Of a stretch of 9,230 nucleotides of DNA, positions 6,401-9,230 are shown one piece after another. The DNA is from an archaeon (GTDB lineage: Archaea > Asgardarchaeota > Heimdallarchaeia > Hodarchaeales > S146-22): NCBI GenBank assembly GCA_024276395.1, contig JAJRXH010000495.1, forward strand, positions 1-9,230, in the 5' to 3' direction. Below the pieces are notes generated by a model. The model was not told where the DNA came from and made no database searches. It saw only the letters and a program-made list of their open reading frames with translations. A program made the translations under genes and the position numbers. How positions within the stretch are numbered: position 1 is the stretch's first letter; the number at the start of each line of letters is the position of its first letter.

Positions 6401-8504
6401 CGGGAGCCAGTACATCTGGAGTGGAAAGTCCAGTATCAAATGGTCCACCACTTGAGAAGTCTACCAAGTGTCCATTGCTGGTTGGGCCATATGCACTGAA
6501 GAAGTAGCGGTAGCTTTGTTCTGTGCTGGCACCCACGTGCAGTGCTAATGCACCACCTGGACCAGGAGCATTGCCATAACCATTGCCATCATTTCCTTGA
6601 GAGAAGACGAAAAGCGTTCCGTCATAATTGGGATCTGCCACTTGAGGTAAGGTCAAGAGGTCGATGAAGAATCCGTCGAAGTCGAATCCAGTGAGTCGGT
6701 TATAGGCAGCGAGCGTGTTGTGCCCCCAACTGTTGGAGATGATCTCGGCTCGTTCTTTATTAGCATCAAAATCCCAAGAACCGACAAGGATGGTATCATT
6801 GCCCTGCTGAACTTCTTGTAGGGAGAAGTTGAATCCAGCAAGATACAGAAAGCTGGAGAACAAGTCGAAATTCGTGAAGAATCGGGCTGCAGCTATTTCA
6901 GCACCGATAGCGGTACCAGATAGGGGTATGGGTAGATCATAGTTGCTGTTTCCACGTGAACCTGCAGCAGCGGCGGTCCACGTTCCGTGTCCATCAGCAT
7001 CGTGATAAACACCGATAGCGGTACCATTTGGATCAATTCCTTCAATGACGAACTTACCAGTGACATTGGCTGGGTCGAACACCACGGAAAGGCTACCAGC
7101 AGAGATGTCATAGAGACCATCACCATCGAAATCCTTGGCCAAGATGAAGCTGTTTGGGTCATTGCTTGGGCTCCACGTGTATGGTTGTTCATCTGCGAAT
7201 GAGAAGTCGGGTTCTGGGATGAGATTAATATCTGGTTGGAAGGGTTCATTGTAGAAGGTCTTGTAGATGTACCAGTTGATGGCCGCTGAGGTGTCGAAGT
7301 CAATGAATAATGTGTCATAGACACCAGGTGTAGTTGAGTCAATCAAGATGAAGTAGAAGAATTGCCAAGAGGTAATGCTGGATGAGAGTGGAACATCTTC
7401 AAAGAGAACACCGAATCGGATTTCACCAGATTTGGAGGTGACGGTTGTTGGAAGTTCATAATGATCTGGAATTGGTGGGAATGGCCACTTGTCGGTGCTG
7501 AAGGGCCAGTATACTGGGGTGTTTATACCGGGGAATGGCAAGTCTAAGAATGGAATCCAGAAATCAACGAATGGCAAAGCACCGAAGGGATAAGACCAAA
7601 CATTGAAATCTTCGGATGAGTTTTCATGGAGGTATCCACTGGCGTTGAGGGTGAATCCAGTGAGACCGATTCCACCACCTCCAGGATCGAGCGTTAAAGG
7701 ATATCCTCTGTCGAGTGCGAGTGCATCAGCAAGATCTGGATTTCCGAAGTCTGTTCCAGTATCTACGATTCCAATGGTGACCCCAGTTCCATTATAGGTT
7801 GATTCATAGGGGCCCACACCAACCTGATATCTGGCAAAATATTGATCCGTACCAATTGTGGGAGCTTTATCTAATTGTGGGAGTGCTTCATTGACTAAGA
7901 GTTCTTCACTTGAGGAACTGAATAGTTCCTTTTTCATTTGAACTTCTTTCATGATGGCATCTTCAGGATTCATGCTGCTTAAAATTTGATTTCTTTGAGC
8001 ATCTGACTCTCTTAGGTAGAAGTCAGCTCCCATTGCAATGACACCAGGGACTTGAAAGAGGTTAGCGACATCTTCAGGGCTGTCAATGGTACCAGTGAAC
8101 ATCGTCACGGGGCCCAGCTTGGACATCCACATTGGGGTCATGTAGGGTAATAGGTCTTCGAGAGCCACGTTAGATGCCGTGTAAATGAATACGCCAAGTT
8201 TTCCATTATAGGTCTTGGCATAAGCAGGTATCTTGCCATTGAGATAATAGTCCTTCAAAGGTTGATTGATTCGCTCGAGCATTGGCTTTGAGAGGAGGTC
8301 ATTGACTTGCTGTGCAACTTTAGAAATTTCTGGAGTTGTTGGTCTCGCTAATGTTGTGGTGTCTGGGGTAATGATGATAGTTTTTTCTTGGGGTGTATAA
8401 GTGTATAGGCTTGCCAGTGCTAGACTTGATAGCATCAGCAGAAGAAGTGTGGCATAGGGTGTCAAACTTTTTGTTTGAATGTTTTTGATGAATTTCACGT
8501 TCAT
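3471..8504 (-). CDS. Secreted, membrane-anchored S8 family (subtilisin-like) serine peptidase, 1677 aa
   Basis: Extracellular endopeptidase by family. ATG at 8504-8502 is preceded by GAGGTG (8520-8515), supporting this start. Residues 1-32 are a signal peptide (hydrophobic 18-32, likely cut near SLALAS). Residues about 45-170 look like an inhibitor-type propeptide. The catalytic set is complete: Asp248 (GIVDTGTD), His506 (DGHGTWTA), oxyanion Asn638 (SQGNDG) and Ser738 (GTSLSAP). The 258-residue Asp-to-His spacing is far longer than in subtilisins and recalls pyrolysin/tripeptidyl-peptidase II; it holds a calcium-loop-like DFDGDGLYD (458-466). After about residue 800 come beta-sandwich modules; residues about 1322-1434 match the PPC (pre-peptidase C-terminal) pattern (IDYWFSYDFVAGQ, GGDLDLCVY, GTYWFALVN). 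The tail is P5, 13 Thr (1632-1644), PGF (1652-1654), a hydrophobic helix (about 1656-1672) and RRRK, like an archaeal PGF-type sorting signal. I see one cysteine (1365). The substrate is unknown. Confidence 0.95.
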   Translation of the reverse strand: MNVKFIKNIQTKSLTPYATLLLLMLSSLALASLYTYTPQEKTIIITPDTTTLARPTTPEISKVAQQVNDLLSKPMLERINQPLKDYYLNGKIPAYAKTYNGKLGVFIYTASNVALEDLLPYMTPMWMSKLGPVTMFTGTIDSPEDVANLFQVPGVIAMGADFYLRESDAQRNQILSSMNPEDAIMKEVQMKKELFSSSSEELLVNEALPQLDKAPTIGTDQYFARYQVGVGPYESTYNGTGVTIGIVDTGTDFGNPDLADALALDRGYPLTLDPGGGGIGLTGFTLNASGYLHENSSEDFNVWSYPFGALPFVDFWIPFLDLPFPGINTPVYWPFSTDKWPFPPIPDHYELPTTVTSKSGEIRFGVLFEDVPLSSSITSWQFFYFILIDSTTPGVYDTLFIDFDTSAAINWYIYKTFYNEPFQPDINLIPEPDFSFADEQPYTWSPSNDPNSFILAKDFDGDGLYDISAGSLSVVFDPANVTGKFVIEGIDPNGTAIGVYHDADGHGTWTAAAAGSRGNSNYDLPIPLSGTAIGAEIAAARFFTNFDLFSSFLYLAGFNFSLQEVQQGNDTILVGSWDFDANKERAEIISNSWGHNTLAAYNRLTGFDFDGFFIDLLTLPQVADPNYDGTLFVFSQGNDGNGYGNAPGPGGALALHVGASTEQSYRYFFSAYGPTSNGHLVDFSSGGPFDTGLSTPDVLAPGAFGYSPSPLWMQPYANASGLYYPSGLNAYYLWGGTSLSAPLAAGVAAIAWQALTDLGFSFSPLDVKTLIINTAWNRGLTPSLQGAGIIDAKALVDTILDLAGSATDTTDRFFASTYETYLNVFANTYYLRDLLFGNGSDLYIAVTGTGKLTETYPTNLDNDLSNQTSMINYPDGRLYAGYLEPGQSYTTQVSVNGEVTGITASSMYLQVSNHITKDVNVTDVYFHNSSKNSLGFGFDDYYTFFNLTAILTTAEYNAFMSADAALIGIVDQTGTIIPWLRVFDWNDVTGDGMIQYYGDLLPNGSYSKVGEVGFVNQMSGDPSGSGDHAFVFVSNPSAAFSYTPIVYLVDGADLLENENLTIVIETLDYMDWSSIVNVVQDSNNGTLAVFNVTFNAPMYGGYYEGYLNFSNAAGNFTTYMPVSFAVMPTVDQKDSPIMLANTSAEAAGAPLFRHSQMWVDGEAGSRISFPIYVNNTDVGGVLHVKMDIDDPYDLYEVGLTSGISGYIYYTMIGTTTADGKTLHWFISDITSSEKPYFIYVKALVLNGGWGSFNLSVTLSDPVPSSQDIAIDFETGNFEHVLKDPNAILRANYTATAVTNRGFNILGFDFVIKAPNPPKTITGQFPPGSSGDGFNIDYWFSYDFVAGQVVTLEAGFDPLGGDLDLCVYAPSSGVNPNTYPIGSTPPPDLLGYGMATGAMPESGFFVAPETGTYWFALVNYESPSPDATWWVKIVVASELKYSDNGPEDLDPAAGVIKISARDNGISDGLIIMEGHLYVDYATESEPYLMGQDTVTLDWQLPPVFSNVVATFGTETFNRPAVVQATEAHNVTIEYTMTEPNNDTIEFQLVLDSFVPKGGNVPAIIGEELLAATISNGSIVSYEIDTSKLLADYGSGLFYLLATAIDKGIGESGESSVYGWVLDLSPVPPPPPVTTTTTTTTTTTTTEAGGGPVPGFEVLTILAALTIVVPVILVKRRRK
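3573..3611 (-). repeat. Poly-Thr-coding microsatellite: four perfect 9-bp units
   Basis: Bases 3576-3611 are four identical copies of GGTCGTGGT (plus strand), which read ACC ACG ACC on the coding strand. With the ACT at 3575-3573 they encode 13 consecutive Thr (residues 1632-1644) of the peptidase. This is the usual place for a glycosylated spacer between an extracellular domain and its membrane tail. The 9-bp unit length keeps the frame when the copy number changes. Confidence 0.9.
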
Positions 8505-8513
8505 TTTTCGAAT

Positions 8514-8527
8514 ACACCTCTAGGTGT
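8514..8527 (-). promoter_or_regulatory. Shine-Dalgarno of the peptidase inside an inverted repeat
   Basis: On the minus strand ACACCT-AG-AGGTGT spans 8527-8514. Its right arm contains the AGGTG core of the Shine-Dalgarno (GAGGTG, 8520-8515), about 10 nt before the ATG. A hairpin of 5 bp with a 4-nt loop could mask the site; alternatively the palindrome could be a protein-binding site. Confidence 0.5.
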
Positions 8528-8545
8528 GGTAAATAATGGGTCTAT

Positions 8546-8619
8546 TGGCATCCCTCATTAGTTTTTTTGGAGTTGGAGAGGAGAGTAAGCTTTCGAGGAG
8601 TTACTTAGTAGGGATGCCA
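8546..8619. repeat. 10-bp perfect inverted repeat in the peptidase leader
   Basis: TGGCATCCCT (8546-8555) and AGGGATGCCA (8610-8619) are exact reverse complements separated by 54 nt. Inside lies a second pair, AGTAA/TTACT (8584-8588/8601-8605). On the minus strand the outer arm would start a few bases after the transcription start expected from the box A at 8648-8655, so the whole structure would sit in the 5' untranslated leader of the peptidase mRNA, about 20 nt before its Shine-Dalgarno. It could be a cis-regulatory RNA fold or a small element remnant. Confidence 0.6.
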
Positions 8620-8647
8620 TCACCGGTAAACCGACAACACGGGAGAA

Positions 8648-8655
8648 TTAATAAA
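8648..8655 (-). promoter_or_regulatory. Candidate box A (TATA) for the S8 peptidase
   Basis: On the minus strand TTTATTAA lies about 26 nt upstream of about position 8625, giving a leader of about 120 nt ahead of the ATG at 8504. Assigned only from AT-rich consensus and spacing. A second possible site, TTTATTTCA, lies further upstream near 8690. Confidence 0.35.
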
Positions 8656-8696
8656 GTTTACGCTTCACAAGAAATACACAGATATGAAATAAATAG

Positions 8697-8706
8697 ATGA
8701 TATCAT
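8697..8706. promoter_or_regulatory. 10-bp perfect palindrome, possible operator
   Basis: ATGATATCAT is a perfect palindrome about 45 bp upstream of the candidate peptidase box A, within AT-rich intergenic DNA between divergent genes. It could bind a dimeric regulator, but AT-rich palindromes of this size also arise by chance. Confidence 0.2.
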
Positions 8707-8768
8707 ATGCTGTTTAATTTTTAAAGATTATGATTTCAAGTTCCAGTTTGATGAAATGAGTCTTTTCT

Positions 8769-8778
8769 TTTATTTAAA
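8769..8778 (+). promoter_or_regulatory. Candidate box A on the plus strand
   Basis: TTTATTTAAA would place a start near 8800, just ahead of the 19-bp inverted repeat at 8813. Other plus-strand candidates are TTTAAATA (8871-8878) and TTTTTTAAAA (8988-8997). The last would start RNA near 9018 and leave a leader of about 14 nt for the coiled-coil gene. The sequence alone does not decide among them. Confidence 0.3.
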
Positions 8779-8812
8779 GAAACTAGTGTTCATTATTTAA
8801 GAAACTGAAGGA

Positions 8813-8903
8813 GAGAGTTATTCAGTTCTCCCCGTCATTTAAAAGATGTTTTTAAAAACCCACTCGTTCCTTTAAATACTCCAAGGAGAAGTGAATAACT
8901 CTC
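8813..8903. repeat. 19-bp inverted repeat (18 of 19 paired) around a 53-nt loop
   Basis: The left arm GAGAGTTATTCAGTTCTCC (8813-8831) pairs with the right arm GGAGAAGTGAATAACTCTC (8885-8903); the only mismatch is G8825 against G8891. The loop contains the 12-bp palindrome GTTTTTAAAAAC (8848-8859) and TTTAAATA. CTCTC at 8899-8903 can alternatively pair with GAGAG at 8908-8912 across an AAAT loop, so two mutually exclusive folds exist. It lies between the divergent genes, about 130 nt before the coiled-coil ATG. It could be a leader RNA switch, a small RNA, or a MITE-like remnant; no target duplication is visible. Confidence 0.65.
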
Positions 8904-9016
8904 AAATGAGAGCAAGGAATGATGACAACGATTTTTCATCTTCAAACCTATCCTTAACATCTTCCATTAAGAGAGTAATATGCGACCTTTTTTAAAACAA
9001 GTAAACACATTTCATA

Positions 9017-9030
9017 CTTGAGGGTTCAAG
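9017..9030 (+). promoter_or_regulatory. Shine-Dalgarno of the coiled-coil gene inside a small hairpin
   Basis: GAGGG (9020-9024), 7 nt before ATG 9032, is the ribosome binding site that supports this start. It is embedded in CTTGA-GGGT-TCAAG (9017-9030), a 5-bp stem with the GGG in the loop and the start codon one base after the stem. Confidence 0.5.
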
Positions 9031-9031
9031 A

Positions 9032-9230
9032 ATGGCTACCATTGAGGAGAGAGTCACGAGCTTGGAGCATTCTGTACAACAGCTTGCCGATAACATCCAA
9101 CAATTGATTGAAGAAATGCGACGCGACCGAGAGGAAATGCGACGCGACCGAGAAGAAATGCGACGCGACCGAGAAGAAATGCGACGCGACCGAGAAGAAA
9201 TGCGACGCGACCGAGAAGAAATGCGACGAC
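9032..9230 (+). CDS. Coiled-coil protein with tandem heptad repeat (3' partial)
   Basis: ATG at 9032, preceded by GAGGG at a 7-nt spacing, opens a frame with no stop up to the window edge (66 full codons). Residues 1-26 (MATIEERVTSLEHSVQQL, then ADNIQQLI) are an amphipathic helix with regular hydrophobic spacing. From residue 27 the heptad E-E-M-R-R-D-R repeats five times in full and starts a sixth. The repeats are extremely charged, with Met as nearly the only hydrophobic residue, so they would form a single long helix or a weak coiled coil. The N-terminal style recalls archaeal and cyanobacterial proteins in which a coiled coil precedes a PD-(D/E)XK-like nuclease domain (DUF3782 type), but that domain, if present, lies outside the window and this is only a guess. 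No signal peptide, so probably cytoplasmic. It is divergent from the peptidase gene. Confidence 0.75.
   Translation, partial: MATIEERVTSLEHSVQQLADNIQQLIEEMRRDREEMRRDREEMRRDREEMRRDREEMRRDREEMRR
9110..9230 (+). repeat. 21-bp tandem repeat encoding a heptad, at least 5.7 copies
   Basis: Units start at 9110, 9131, 9152, 9173 and 9194, with a partial unit at 9215 running to the window edge. The five full units are identical except for one synonymous change (GAG for GAA at 9131-9133). The sixth diverges by one base near the edge (CGA where the others have CGC). Synonymous sites are conserved as well as the protein, indicating recent expansion by slippage or unequal recombination. The unit length of 21 bp equals one coiled-coil heptad. 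Confidence 0.95.

Noticed and set aside
6893..7342. 149-codon minus-strand ORF
   Set aside because: It is another frame of the peptidase gene, with shadow-like composition rich in Thr, Ser and Met and no start signals.
8906..8995. 29-aa ORF upstream of the coiled-coil gene
   Set aside because: The nearest Shine-Dalgarno-like sequence is too far away, the start lies inside an inverted-repeat region, and the stop is within a likely TATA stretch; composition is not convincing.
9110..9230. CRISPR array
   Set aside because: The 21-bp units are directly adjacent with no spacers, and they are in frame inside a coding sequence.

Overview
The window looks archaeal, probably from an Asgard-type (Promethearchaeota) lineage. 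The evidence is two very large, nearly cysteine-free surface proteins; a subtilase ending in a Thr spacer, a PGF motif, a membrane helix and an RRRK tail; AT-rich box A-like promoters; Shine-Dalgarno sites complementary to an archaeal 16S tail; and oligo-T terminators. The lineage call is an inference, because no rRNA or informational gene is present.

Layout: (1) Bases 1-2579 (+) hold the 3' part of a surface protein with Ig-like repeats, a nidogen-like beta domain, a glutamine-amidotransferase-like (GIFT/DUF4350-like) domain and a C-terminal membrane anchor. (2) Bases 2580-3470 carry no convincing protein gene. They hold two diverged tandem copies (offset about 173 nt) of an element of about 150 nt, whose conserved single-stranded blocks and co-varying stems suggest a structured RNA. 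The same stretch has terminator-like sites on both strands and a weak 51-codon ORF. (3) Bases 3471-8504 (-) encode a 1677-aa secreted, membrane-anchored S8 (subtilisin-like) peptidase with an intact catalytic set. (4) Bases 8505-9031 are a divergent intergenic region with two long inverted repeats (10-bp arms; 19-bp arms with one mismatch) and candidate promoters on both strands. (5) From 9032 (+) a coiled-coil protein begins and runs off the window; it contains a nearly perfect 21-bp (heptad) tandem repeat.

Functional picture: the two long genes converge and both encode exported, C-terminally anchored proteins made of beta-sandwich modules, so they plausibly act at the cell surface. Nothing in the sequence shows that they work together. 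The most unusual parts are non-coding: the duplicated RNA-like element between the convergent genes, and the structured leaders between the divergent genes, where both Shine-Dalgarno sequences lie inside short inverted repeats.
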